64,000 nt of DNA from Nitrospirota bacterium. Its GTDB lineage: Bacteria; Nitrospirota; Nitrospiria; Nitrospirales; Nitrospiraceae. Location of the stretch: positions 1 through 64,000 of the forward strand of contig JAPLLG010000012.1 of NCBI GenBank assembly GCA_026387665.1. Reading direction: 5' to 3'. The position numbers and the translations under genes are program-made. Below the pieces are notes generated by a model. That model was not told where the DNA came from. It did not search any database and was given only the letters and a program-made list of their open reading frames with translations. Shown here piece by piece: positions 51,053 to 58,988 of the stretch (positions are counted from its first letter, which is position 1; every line of letters begins with the position of its first letter).

Positions 51053-52227
51053 TGAGCTTCTGGCAATCACTGACCGGGCCGATCATCGGTATGGCACCGA
51101 TGGATGGGGTCACCGATGCGACCTTTCGCCATACCGTGGCGCTGCAGGGGAAGCCGGATGTCTCATTCACGGAGTTCACGCATGTGCATGACGTCTGCCG
51201 GGGGCCGGAGTTCCTGCTGGACTCCCTCGTGTATCACGAGGCGGAACGGCCGGTCGTCGCGCAGCTCTACGGGAAAGATCCGGACCTCTTCTATCAGGCG
51301 GCCCATGCAGTCTGTGAGTTGGGGTTCGATGGGCTGGATATCAACATGGGCTGCCCTTCGCGCAGCGTCGCCTCGTCCGGATCAGGCGCAGGGCTGATTC
51401 GAACGCCGGATGTGGCCCATGCGATCATGCAGGCCACTCGACAGGGGATCGCCGATTGGGCGGCAGGCCAGACCCTTGAGCGAGCGGGGCTCAAACCAGG
51501 CAGAGTCGAGGCCATTCAGCGGATGAACGAGCAACGGCAGGATGCTCGCCCGCTCGTTCGCGAAACGATTCCCCTGTCCGTCAAGACCCGCCTCGGCTAC
51601 GACGTGGCGATCGTCGACCGTTGGATCGAACATCTTCTCCTGGAACAGCCGGCCGTGATTTCTCTGCATGGCCGCACCTTGCAACAAATGTATCGAGGGG
51701 AAGCGGATTGGAGCGCCATTGCCCGGGCGGCAGAGATTGCGCGGGGCAGCGGAACCCTCTTGTTCGGCAATGGCGATGTGCATAGTCTCCAGGATGTCGT
51801 GCGCCGCGTGCGCGAGACAGGCGTCGATGGTGTGTTGGTTGGCCGGGCCACCCTCGGAGCCCCCTGGTTCTTTCAGCAGAAAGAGGAGGCGCGAGCCCTG
51901 TTGCGGCAGCAGCTCCCTGGCGGAGGGCCCGAGCCGGTCACGCCGTCACTCGACGCTCGTTTTGAGATGCTGCTCGATCATGCCAGACGGTTCGAGGCTG
52001 CCTGTGGAACCGGGCAGTTCAGGCGGATGCGCAAACATCTGGGGTGGTACTGCAAGGGATTTCCCCATGCCGCGTCGCTTCGAGCCAGCATGGTCCGGGT
52101 CTCGTCGGCTGCCGACGTGGAAGAGGTGCTGGCGAACTTTCGCAAGACCTGCGCGACGCTCCCTGAGGTTCCTGACCAGCTGCAGTCCGAACCCTTTGCC
52201 TCGACGCAACCCTCTCCGGCTCTATAG
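51052..52227 (+). CDS. tRNA-dihydrouridine synthase (DusB-like)
   Basis: A 391-aa FMN enzyme reducing uridine to dihydrouridine in tRNA. GPIIGMAPMDGVTDATFR, VAQLYGKDPDLF, INMGCPSRSVASSGSGAGLIR with catalytic Cys, LSVKTRLGYD, ISLHGRTLQQMYRGEADW, LFGNGDV and DGVLVGRATLGAPWFF. An insertion of about 35 residues (WAAGQTLERAGLKPG...) lies between the GSGAGL segment and SVKTRLGY. Translationally coupled to the DUF692 gene upstream. Confidence 0.93.
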   Translation: MSFWQSLTGPIIGMAPMDGVTDATFRHTVALQGKPDVSFTEFTHVHDVCRGPEFLLDSLVYHEAERPVVAQLYGKDPDLFYQAAHAVCELGFDGLDINMGCPSRSVASSGSGAGLIRTPDVAHAIMQATRQGIADWAAGQTLERAGLKPGRVEAIQRMNEQRQDARPLVRETIPLSVKTRLGYDVAIVDRWIEHLLLEQPAVISLHGRTLQQMYRGEADWSAIARAAEIARGSGTLLFGNGDVHSLQDVVRRVRETGVDGVLVGRATLGAPWFFQQKEEARALLRQQLPGGGPEPVTPSLDARFEMLLDHARRFEAACGTGQFRRMRKHLGWYCKGFPHAASLRASMVRVSSAADVEEVLANFRKTCATLPEVPDQLQSEPFASTQPSPAL

Positions 52228-52860
52228 ATGTCACTCATTCTGGCCTCCACCTCTCCACGCCGCCGCGAACTCCTCGCCCTGCTGGGTATTCCGTTCGACG
52301 TACAGAGCCCCTCGTTCGAAGAGCGGCTGGAACCTGGCCGGACCGCAACCGAGCAGGTGCAGGATTTTGCGCAGGGCAAGGCCAGATCTGTGGCGCAACA
52401 CAAGCCTGAGGCGGTCGTGCTGGGGAGTGATGCGGTGATCGAGCTGGACCATGAGGTGATGGGGAAGCCGGCCGATCTGGCGGAGGCTCGTTCGATGCTC
52501 CGGCGCCTGGCAGGCCGTGACCATCGAGTCCTCACATCGGTCGCGCTCGTCTGTTCAGTTCGCGCGCTCGACCAGGTTGCCCTGTCCTCAGCCGTCGTGA
52601 GGATGAAGCCCTACGATGAGCGAGCGTACGAGGGCTACCTGGCGACAGGAGAAAGTCTCGGCAAGGCTGGCGCCTATTCGATCCAGGGAGCAGGCGGGGA
52701 CTTAATCGAGTCCATCGATGGTGACTTTTTGACCGTGGTCGGCCTGCCGCTCCGTCTGGTCGCCCGGTTGCTTGCGCAAGCCGGGATGAGCCTGCCGGTC
52801 GATCTTGAAAGCCTGTACGTCACCAAGCCCTACCCCAACTGGACTCGCTTCTCCGGTTGA
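52228..52860 (+). CDS. maf: Maf-family nucleoside-triphosphate pyrophosphatase
   Basis: A 210-aa house-cleaning enzyme hydrolysing dTTP/UTP or modified nucleotides. LILASTSPRRRELLALLGIPFDV (Walker-like SxSPRR), ARSVAQHKPEAVVLGSDAVIELD, GKPADLAEARSMLRRLAGRDHRVLTSVAL, and GKAGAYSIQGAGGDLIESIDGDFLTVVGLPL. It abuts the dus stop with no gap and is the third gene of that operon. Confidence 0.95.
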   Translation: MSLILASTSPRRRELLALLGIPFDVQSPSFEERLEPGRTATEQVQDFAQGKARSVAQHKPEAVVLGSDAVIELDHEVMGKPADLAEARSMLRRLAGRDHRVLTSVALVCSVRALDQVALSSAVVRMKPYDERAYEGYLATGESLGKAGAYSIQGAGGDLIESIDGDFLTVVGLPLRLVARLLAQAGMSLPVDLESLYVTKPYPNWTRFSG

Positions 52861-52932
52861 TTGCAAAGGGGGGAGGGTTTTCGTACAATGCCGCCCCATC
52901 ATTCATTCCTGGTGTTGCGTACGGAGGAAGTT

Positions 52933-53604
52933 ATGATTGTGAGAGGTCTGACATCTATGGCGCGAGTCGGTGGCGTCGCCACCTGTGTAGTCGTGGGCCT
53001 GTTGACGGTCGTCGGTCTTCGTCCTGCCTTGGCGATCGACGTGAAACTGTCCCCGGAAGAGGCGCAGAAGGCCTTGGAGGCAGGGCGGGCGCCGATGGAG
53101 AAGGCCAGCAGTCCTGAAGAGGTGAAGAAAATCCTCCAGCATGCCTCGATGGTCACGCGGGTCGGAGCCGACCCGGAAAAAGATTCTTGTGGCGCCAGCG
53201 CCATCCTCCGGACCAAGCGCTATCGGCTGGAAGCCTTCGGCCGGCAGGAAGCGGCGGAGTCCAAGAAGCGGAAGACGGATGTGCGCATGCCCGACGAGTT
53301 CATCAAGAAGGTCGTGGACATGTCGAACATGGAGATTGAAGTGCAGCTCTGCGGCGATGACGAATATTTTGCCGAAGGCGCGTTGATCGAGTTGCAGCAG
53401 GGCTCCAAAAAGATCAAGCCCATCGATATTGCCGCCGCCGACCGTGGCCGCAAGAACGAGGGCAGTGGGCCGGCCTACCGGTCGCGTTTTACTGCGCGGT
53501 TTGCCTATGAGAAATTCGATCCCAACGCGGCGTCCGTGTTTGTGATCAATCTTCAGGACGGAAAAGAAGTGAGAATCCCTGCCGACTTTTCCAAGGTGAA
53601 ATAG
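52933..53604 (+). CDS. Exported hypothetical protein
   Basis: A 223-aa precursor of unknown family. Signal peptide ~1-36 (ARVGGVATCVVVGLLTVVGLRPALA, cleavage after ALA). The mature part is beta-rich and charged, has two cysteines (DSCGASAIL and VQLCGDDEYF) that could form a disulfide, and a Lys/Arg-rich middle. ATG 52933 has GGAGG 5 nt upstream, so the earlier alternative starts are rejected. Confidence 0.7.
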   Translation: MIVRGLTSMARVGGVATCVVVGLLTVVGLRPALAIDVKLSPEEAQKALEAGRAPMEKASSPEEVKKILQHASMVTRVGADPEKDSCGASAILRTKRYRLEAFGRQEAAESKKRKTDVRMPDEFIKKVVDMSNMEIEVQLCGDDEYFAEGALIELQQGSKKIKPIDIAAADRGRKNEGSGPAYRSRFTARFAYEKFDPNAASVFVINLQDGKEVRIPADFSKVK

Positions 53605-53622
53605 GTTCCGTTTTTCGGTCCT

Positions 53623-53654
53623 GACTGATAGAGGACTCTGGTCCTCTGTCAGTC
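53623..53654 (+). terminator. Hairpin after the exported protein gene
   Basis: GACTGATAGAGGAC (53623-53636) pairs with GTCCTCTGTCAGTC (53641-53654) at 13 of 14 positions with a TCTG loop. There is no T-run, so it could be a Rho-linked or mRNA-stabilising structure. Confidence 0.5.
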
Positions 53655-53745
53655 GGGAATCGTCCTAGCCGCTCCGTCAGTGATCTGGCCCTGCCCTTGC
53701 ATTTTCATCCTGCTCAGTTGCTTGAACCATCCTAAAGCTGGCAAA

Positions 53746-53764
53746 TTGGGGCATTTGTCCCCAA
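53746..53764. promoter_or_regulatory. Inverted repeat upstream of the sigma-54 activator gene
   Basis: TTGGGG, 7 nt, CCCCAA; perfect 6-bp arms, about 100 nt before the activator start. It is a possible operator in the 258-bp gap 53605-53862; no convincing promoter is seen beside it. Confidence 0.4.
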
Positions 53765-53862
53765 CTGGTAGGTTTGTCTGTCGCATTTTGCAGCAGGATG
53801 ATGGGCTTTCATCGTATCCATAGCTTATTTCTGGATTGTAGTGATTGAGGGAGGATTGTGGC

Positions 53863-55236
53863 ATGACCGAAGAATGGGGCGCGATTCTCGTTGTGGACGA
53901 TGATGCGGAAATGCGAGAGCTGGTCCATGATGTGCTCAAGGATCGTGGGCATCAGATCACGACGGCGGGTAGCGGCCAGGAGGCCCTCACATTATTGGGG
54001 GGGGCAGACTATGCGGTCGTGCTGACCGATCTACGGATGAAAGGGATGCTTGGGACGGAGTTGCTGACGGAGATCCGGCGTCTCTATCCAGATATCGGGG
54101 TTGTGCTCATGACGGCCTTCGGAACAGTGGACACGGCGGTGGAGGCCATGAAGCGGGGCGCCAGCGATTATTTGACCAAGCCGGTGAAGAACGACGAGTT
54201 GGTGCGGGTCGTCGAGCGGGTGATCCGAGAAGCCGGATTACGGCGAGAAGTGAATCGGCTTAGACGGGAAGTGCATAAGGAATATAGTTTTCATCACATC
54301 ATCGGCAAGAGCAAGCCGATGCAGGAGGTGTTCGATCTGATCCGGCGCGTCGCCGACAGCCCCACGAATCTGTTGATCACCGGCGAGAGCGGCACAGGCA
54401 AGGAATTAGTGGCGAAGGCCATCCATTATAATAGCGACCGGAAGGATGCGCCCTTTATCCCTGTCAACTGTGCCGCCATTCCAGAGCAACTGCTCGAAAG
54501 CGAGCTGTTCGGCCATATGAGAGGGTCGTTCACCGATGCGAAGATGGACAAGCGGGGCCTTTTCGAAGAGGCGCAGAAGGGCACGTTGTTTCTGGACGAG
54601 ATCAGTGAGCTGCCGCTGATGCTGCAGGCTAAGATCTTGCGCGCGATTCAGGAGAAAGAGATTCGCCGTGTGGGCGCAAATAAGCCGATCGCGGTTGATG
54701 TGCGCATCATTGCGGCGACGAATCTCCATCTGACGGAGGAGGTGAAGGCGAAGCGTTTTCGGGAGGACCTGTACTACCGGCTCAATGTGATCGAGCTGCG
54801 CTTGCCTCCCTTGCGCGAGCGCCGCGAAGATATTCCTTTGCTCGTGGATGCGTTCATGAAGAAGTGCGCCGAGGTTCGCGGGAAACAGATTCAGGGGGTG
54901 AGCGAGTCGGCCTTGGCGATGTTGGTGGATTATGCCTGGCCGGGCAATGTGCGCGAATTGGAAAATGTGATCGAACGGGCCGTCACGCTCACCAGGAGCG
55001 AAAAAATCGTTCCTGGCGATCTCCCTGCGGCGATCCAGGGAGCCAGGGGCGATCGGCGCATCCTCGACGATGCGGCGGAACGGACCCTGCCGCTGGACGA
55101 AGTGGAAAAGGAATATATCCTCAAGATCCTCGAAAAGACCGGCGGCAATAAGTATCAGGCGGCTCAGATACTGGGGATCGACCGCAAAACGCTCTATCGG
55201 AAATTGGGCGAGATCGAGGGGAAGACGCCAGCGTGA
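53863..55236 (+). CDS. NtrC-type sigma-54-dependent response regulator
   Basis: A 457-aa activator. REC domain (residues 6-120; acidic VVDDDAE, phospho-acceptor Asp56 in LTDLRM), AAA+ domain (~140-375; Walker A GESGTGKE, Walker B TLFLDEIS, sigma-54 loop reading GSFTDA instead of GAFTGA), Fis-type HTH at the C-terminus (GGNKYQAAQILGIDRKTLYRKLGEI). ATG 53863 follows GGGAGG. The cognate PAS kinase gene overlaps its end by 4 nt. Confidence 0.93.
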   Translation: MTEEWGAILVVDDDAEMRELVHDVLKDRGHQITTAGSGQEALTLLGGADYAVVLTDLRMKGMLGTELLTEIRRLYPDIGVVLMTAFGTVDTAVEAMKRGASDYLTKPVKNDELVRVVERVIREAGLRREVNRLRREVHKEYSFHHIIGKSKPMQEVFDLIRRVADSPTNLLITGESGTGKELVAKAIHYNSDRKDAPFIPVNCAAIPEQLLESELFGHMRGSFTDAKMDKRGLFEEAQKGTLFLDEISELPLMLQAKILRAIQEKEIRRVGANKPIAVDVRIIAATNLHLTEEVKAKRFREDLYYRLNVIELRLPPLRERREDIPLLVDAFMKKCAEVRGKQIQGVSESALAMLVDYAWPGNVRELENVIERAVTLTRSEKIVPGDLPAAIQGARGDRRILDDAAERTLPLDEVEKEYILKILEKTGGNKYQAAQILGIDRKTLYRKLGEIEGKTPA

Positions 55237-56339
55237 ACTCAGAATCGTTCGACAGCGAGGAACAGTTTCGTCTCATTGTGGAGGCCGCTCCCAATGGCAT
55301 GTTGCTTACTGACGAGAACGGGACGATTGTGATGGCGAATGCCTCAGCCCTCCGCCAATTCGGCTACGAGCGGGATGAGTTGCTCGGTCGGTCTGTCGAG
55401 GTGCTCATTCCTGGGTCCTCTCGATCTGATCACCGGCAGCACCATGCCGGCTTTATGAAGGCGCCTGAAGCCCGGTCGATGGGGGGGCGGCGCGAGCTGT
55501 TCGGTTTGCGGAAGGACGGCAGTGAATTTGCCGTTGAAATCGGACTCACGCCCATTCAGACAGCCAAGGGGCGCGGAGTGGTGGCGTCGATCGTGGATAT
55601 TTCTGAGCGCAAACGTCTGGAGGCGCAGCTCCGACAGGCGGAGCGGTTGGCGGAGTTGGGCACCTTGGCGTCCGGCATGGCGCATGAAATTGGGACGCCG
55701 ATGAATGTGATCCTGGGGCGCGCGGAATATCTGCTCCATCGCACCGCCGACGAAGGAATGAAGAAGGGGCTTACCACGATCGTCACGCAGGTTGAGCGCA
55801 TTACCAAGGTGATGAATCAGCTCCTGGCCTTTGCCAGGCGGAGGACTCCGGAGCGGCGGGCTGTCGATCTCGGTGCGATCGTGGAGGATAGTCTGGAGAT
55901 GTTCCAGGAGCGGATCGCCCACAGCCGCATTAGGGTCGACAAGATGTTTGCCTCGCCATTGCCTCCTGTTCGTGCTGATCGGGACCAGGTCATGCAAGTG
56001 CTCATCAATCTCGTGATGAACAGTCTCCATGCCATGTCGGAGGGGGGGGCGCTCAGGCTGAGCCTCGCTCGTGATGGCAATTACGCGCGACTCGACGTTG
56101 CCGATACAGGCCATGGCATGCCGGAGGAGATCCGTTCGAAAGTCTTCGATCCGTTTTTTACCACCAAAGAGTTCGGAAAGGGGACGGGCTTGGGCCTCAC
56201 GGTGGTGAAGGGCATCATCGAGGAACATGGTGGAACTATTATGCTGGAGAGTGTTGTTGAAAAGGGCACGACCTTTACCATCCGTCTTCCCCTCGATCTG
56301 GCTGAGACGGCCGGGACTTCTTCATCGACAGGAGCCTAA
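55233..56339 (+). CDS. PAS-domain sensor histidine kinase
   Basis: A 368-aa soluble kinase. PAS (residues ~8-125: GMLLTDENGTIVMANASALRQFGYERDELLG), HisKA with His151 in ASGMAHEIGTPMNVIL, HATPase with NLVMNSLHAM, DTGHGMPEE and GTGLGLTVVKGI (~245-355). No membrane segment, so the signal is intracellular. GTG start overlapping the response-regulator stop (GTGA), which makes the two a cognate pair. Confidence 0.92.
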   Translation: MNSESFDSEEQFRLIVEAAPNGMLLTDENGTIVMANASALRQFGYERDELLGRSVEVLIPGSSRSDHRQHHAGFMKAPEARSMGGRRELFGLRKDGSEFAVEIGLTPIQTAKGRGVVASIVDISERKRLEAQLRQAERLAELGTLASGMAHEIGTPMNVILGRAEYLLHRTADEGMKKGLTTIVTQVERITKVMNQLLAFARRRTPERRAVDLGAIVEDSLEMFQERIAHSRIRVDKMFASPLPPVRADRDQVMQVLINLVMNSLHAMSEGGALRLSLARDGNYARLDVADTGHGMPEEIRSKVFDPFFTTKEFGKGTGLGLTVVKGIIEEHGGTIMLESVVEKGTTFTIRLPLDLAETAGTSSSTGA

Positions 56340-56568
56340 CGGACGGCCGATGGATGCGGAGCCTCCTCTGGCGCGATCTGCGACAGAAATCGGCAGGCCT
56401 CTGTCCCAATTCTCACCAGACTCATAGCCGTTCCTGCTGCAAGTTCTCGGATTGCGCCAGAATATTAAGCTGGCTGGCTCACTTACGAGTCTCCTGTTCT
56501 AGCGACCGATCGGGACCAGGCTGGCATGGGTCGTGAAGTCTTTCCCTCGCAAGGGGGCCAAGGGGGCA

Positions 56569-56970
56569 ATGAATGTGATGGTGGAAAGGAAGCCAGTGGT
56601 GTTACTCATCGCTGAAGATGATCAGGAAATGCGGAGCCTCCTCTGTGATGAACTCTGGGATCTGGGGGTGTCGATCCGGGAAGCCGCCGATGGGGACGAG
56701 GCGCTTCGATCGGTGCTTGATGCCCGCCCGACGCTGATTCTCACGGATCTTCGTATGCCGGCTGGCGGCTTGGATTATATTTCCAGGCTTCGGACCTTTG
56801 CTCCCGGCGTGCCGATTGTATTGCTCACGTCATTTGGAGATTCGAAAACGAGAGCCGATGCCTTGGCGATCGGCGTGGAGGCCTACTTCGATAAGCCGGT
56901 GCGCCTGAGCGAGCTCAAAGGGGCCGTGCGGCGTCTCCTAGGCCCGGCATTGGATGGAAAAATCGACTGA
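56569..56970 (+). CDS. Single-domain response regulator
   Basis: A 133-aa REC domain with acidic AEDDQE, phospho-acceptor Asp60 in LILTDLRMPAGG, Thr/Ser in VLLTSF and Lys in YFDKPV. No output domain. Start taken at ATG 56569 after AAGGGGGCA; a GTG at 56533 and a further ATG at 56578 are alternatives. It sits between the kinase and the second activator and may feed either. The preceding 229 bp (56340-56568) hold nothing I can identify. Confidence 0.85.
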   Translation: MNVMVERKPVVLLIAEDDQEMRSLLCDELWDLGVSIREAADGDEALRSVLDARPTLILTDLRMPAGGLDYISRLRTFAPGVPIVLLTSFGDSKTRADALAIGVEAYFDKPVRLSELKGAVRRLLGPALDGKID

Positions 56971-57014
56971 ATTTCTGTATCGTACAACATCGTTAGTATA
57001 TTGCGAGGTATGAG

Positions 57015-58400
57015 ATGGCCGGATCTCAAAAGCCCCATTCGGTAGTTCCTCCCTTTGCAGATCCCGTTCTTGCCGCTCGACTGGAAGCCATCAAGCAATT
57101 AGCCGGTGGGTTTTCCGAGCGAGTGGCGGTGGTGGATCGAAATTTCAATGTGGTGTATGCGAATGAATCTGCCTGGCTGGAGGAAGCCGCTCCGTCGTCT
57201 GATCATTCGGCCAAGTGCTATGAAGCCTTTGCTCACCGGGAAGATCCCTGTGGCGCCTGCCCTGCGACGAACCTGTTCGAATCGCCCGATGTCCGGTCCG
57301 TGGCCTGTTCTTCCGGAGGGGATGGTGTGGCCTGTGGCATGCATCAGGCCTTTCCGCTTGTCTCGAGCAGCGGAGAGGTCGAGTCTGTGTTGGTGCGGTT
57401 CAAGGCGCCGTTGAATCCTGCGAGTGCTGCCGGGGGCGATGCTTCGGCTGTGCGGGATGACGTGAGGCTCGGTGAGCTGATCGGTTCGAGCAAGCCGATG
57501 CGGGAGCTCCTCGACATGATCCGGCTGGTGGCCGACAGCAGCGCGACTGTGTTGATTCAAGGGGAGAGCGGCACCGGGAAGGAACTGGTCGCCAAGACGA
57601 TTCACCGCACCAGCTATCGACGGGATAAGCCCTTCGTCGTGGTCGATTGCGGTTCGTTGCCGGAAACATTGTTGGAAAGCGAGCTGTTCGGACATGTGAA
57701 GGGGTCCTTCACGGGCGCCCACGCTTCGAAGCGAGGGCTCTTTGAGGAAGCCGACGGAGGCACGATCTTTCTGGATGAGATCGCGGACACAACGGCGACG
57801 TTTCAAGCCAAGTTGCTGCGGGTGCTGCAAGAGGGAGAGATCAAACCGGTCGGAGGCAATCAATCGATCAAGATCGATGCGCGGGTGATTTCCGCGACGA
57901 ATAAGGATCTCGTCGAACTCGTCAAGGCCAAGGCCTTTCGCCAGGATTTGTATTATCGGCTCGCCGTGCTCCCGCTCTATCTTCCGGCGCTCCGGGATCG
58001 ACGAGAGGATATTCCTCTCCTGGTACAGCATTTCGTCGAGGTGTCCTGCAAGCGCCATGGGCAGGAAGTCCGTCATGTGCCGCGGGAGATGATGCAGGCC
58101 CTGACCCAGGCCCCCTGGCCCGGCAATGTGCGGGAGTTGCAACATTACCTTGAGCGGGCGGTCGTCACCACGAGCGGGTCCGAGTTGCAGTGCAAGGATC
58201 TCGTGGCGGCGGGACGGGAGCAGGCGGGAGATGATCTCCGCACTGTGGCGCGTGGGGCCGCCCAACAGGCCGAACGCGCAAGAATTCTGCAGGCCCTCCA
58301 GCAGACTGGAGGCAATCGCGCTAAAGCGGCCAAGCTCCTCAAGGTTAGCCGCGCCAGCCTCTATAACAAGCTTCGCACCTACGAATTGGGCGACGTCTAG
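57015..58400 (+). CDS. Sigma-54-dependent activator with N-terminal PAS-like domain
   Basis: A 461-aa protein. Residues ~25-135 are PAS-like with a cysteine cluster (KCYEAFAHREDPCGACPATNLF, plus SVACSS and VACGMH) that might bind a metal or cluster or sense redox. AAA+ domain ~155-385 with GESGTGKE, canonical GSFTGA, TIFLDEIAD. Fis-type HTH ~415-455 (GGNRAKAAKLLKVSRASLYNKL). No receiver domain, so it responds to a ligand rather than phosphorylation. It is the gene immediately upstream of the giant multicopper oxidase. Confidence 0.92.
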   Translation: MAGSQKPHSVVPPFADPVLAARLEAIKQLAGGFSERVAVVDRNFNVVYANESAWLEEAAPSSDHSAKCYEAFAHREDPCGACPATNLFESPDVRSVACSSGGDGVACGMHQAFPLVSSSGEVESVLVRFKAPLNPASAAGGDASAVRDDVRLGELIGSSKPMRELLDMIRLVADSSATVLIQGESGTGKELVAKTIHRTSYRRDKPFVVVDCGSLPETLLESELFGHVKGSFTGAHASKRGLFEEADGGTIFLDEIADTTATFQAKLLRVLQEGEIKPVGGNQSIKIDARVISATNKDLVELVKAKAFRQDLYYRLAVLPLYLPALRDRREDIPLLVQHFVEVSCKRHGQEVRHVPREMMQALTQAPWPGNVRELQHYLERAVVTTSGSELQCKDLVAAGREQAGDDLRTVARGAAQQAERARILQALQQTGGNRAKAAKLLKVSRASLYNKLRTYELGDV

Positions 58401-58426
58401 CAGGCTGTTGAAAAAGTCTGCCAGCA
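58400..58426 (+). repeat. Half-copy of the dispersed repeat at the activator 3' end
   Basis: GCAGGCTGTTGAAAAAGTCTGCCAGC resembles the left arm at 355-380 and starts at the last base of the activator's TAG. The right arm is not found in the following 100 bp. Confidence 0.7.
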
Positions 58427-58584
58427 TCGCTCTCAAGAGCCATAAAAAGTAAAACGTAGGGATATCGAGTGATTCCCCCTCTGAATCGTTGTACCTCTTA
58501 CATCTCACGTTTGACGTTCCCTGCCCGCGTTTCTGTTCTTGGGCTAGCTTCTGCCCGTTTCCGCCCCATCATATGGCTGCAATT

Positions 58585-58600
58585 GTCTAATGGATTGGAC
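58585..58600. promoter_or_regulatory. Candidate upstream activator site (inverted repeat)
   Basis: GTCTAATGGATTGGAC is a near-perfect 16-bp palindrome (GTCyAAT-N2-ATTrGAC). It lies about 180 bp upstream of the -24/-12 promoter, at a typical distance for NtrC-type activator binding. A half-site TGTCTA recurs near 58650. Confidence 0.5.
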
Positions 58601-58765
58601 AGTGCATCTACTTGAAATGTAGTGGCTTGTCGGTATTCCTGCTTTTGGCTGTCTAGTCTTGTGGAAGTTTGACCGAGATAGGCCTCTTGGCCTCACCGTG
58701 CCATCAATTGCAAATCGCCAGGATTAGAGCGGAATAACGGCTGATTTATGCCAATAGCTTCAAGA

Positions 58766-58780
58766 GGGCATGTAAGTTGC
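58766..58780 (+). promoter_or_regulatory. Candidate sigma-54 (-24/-12) promoter of the giant multicopper oxidase
   Basis: GGGCATG-TAAG-TTGC aligns with the sigma-54 consensus TGGCACG-N4-TTGC. The invariant GG (58767-58768) and GC (58779-58780) have the exact 10-nt spacing and only two core mismatches occur. Predicted transcription start is near 58791, giving a leader of about 200 nt. Two sigma-54 activator genes lie directly upstream. Confidence 0.7.
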
Positions 58781-58949
58781 GAATACGTAGCGCTGCTGGT
58801 GGGGGTCTGGGTAATTTTGGACCGGCCTCCGAATGACCCTCTCCTCCGCAAAGAGGAACCCCCCACCAGCGCTTAACGAAGGCCATGAGACGTGATGCGG
58901 GCTTTGTCGGACAGGCAACGAAATACGAGCGACGAGTAGTTTCAACCAA

Positions 58950-58967
58950 CCCGCCTGGTGAGGCGGG
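58950..58967 (+). other. Leader hairpin before the multicopper oxidase ribosome-binding site
   Basis: CCCGCCT-GGTG-AGGCGGG is a perfect 7-bp GC stem ending 8 nt before GGGGAGG, the ribosome-binding site. It could stabilise the message or affect initiation. Confidence 0.5.
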
Positions 58968-58988
58968 CATAACAGGGGAGGCCGTACT

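Noticed and set aside
57099-58508. 469-codon minus-strand ORF opposite the sigma-54 activator
   Set aside because: Shadow frame; the activator's Walker and GAFTGA motifs are on the plus strand.
58679-58700. TTGGCCTCACCGTGCC as a second sigma-54 promoter
   Set aside because: The GG-to-GC spacing is one base too short, which sigma-54 does not tolerate.
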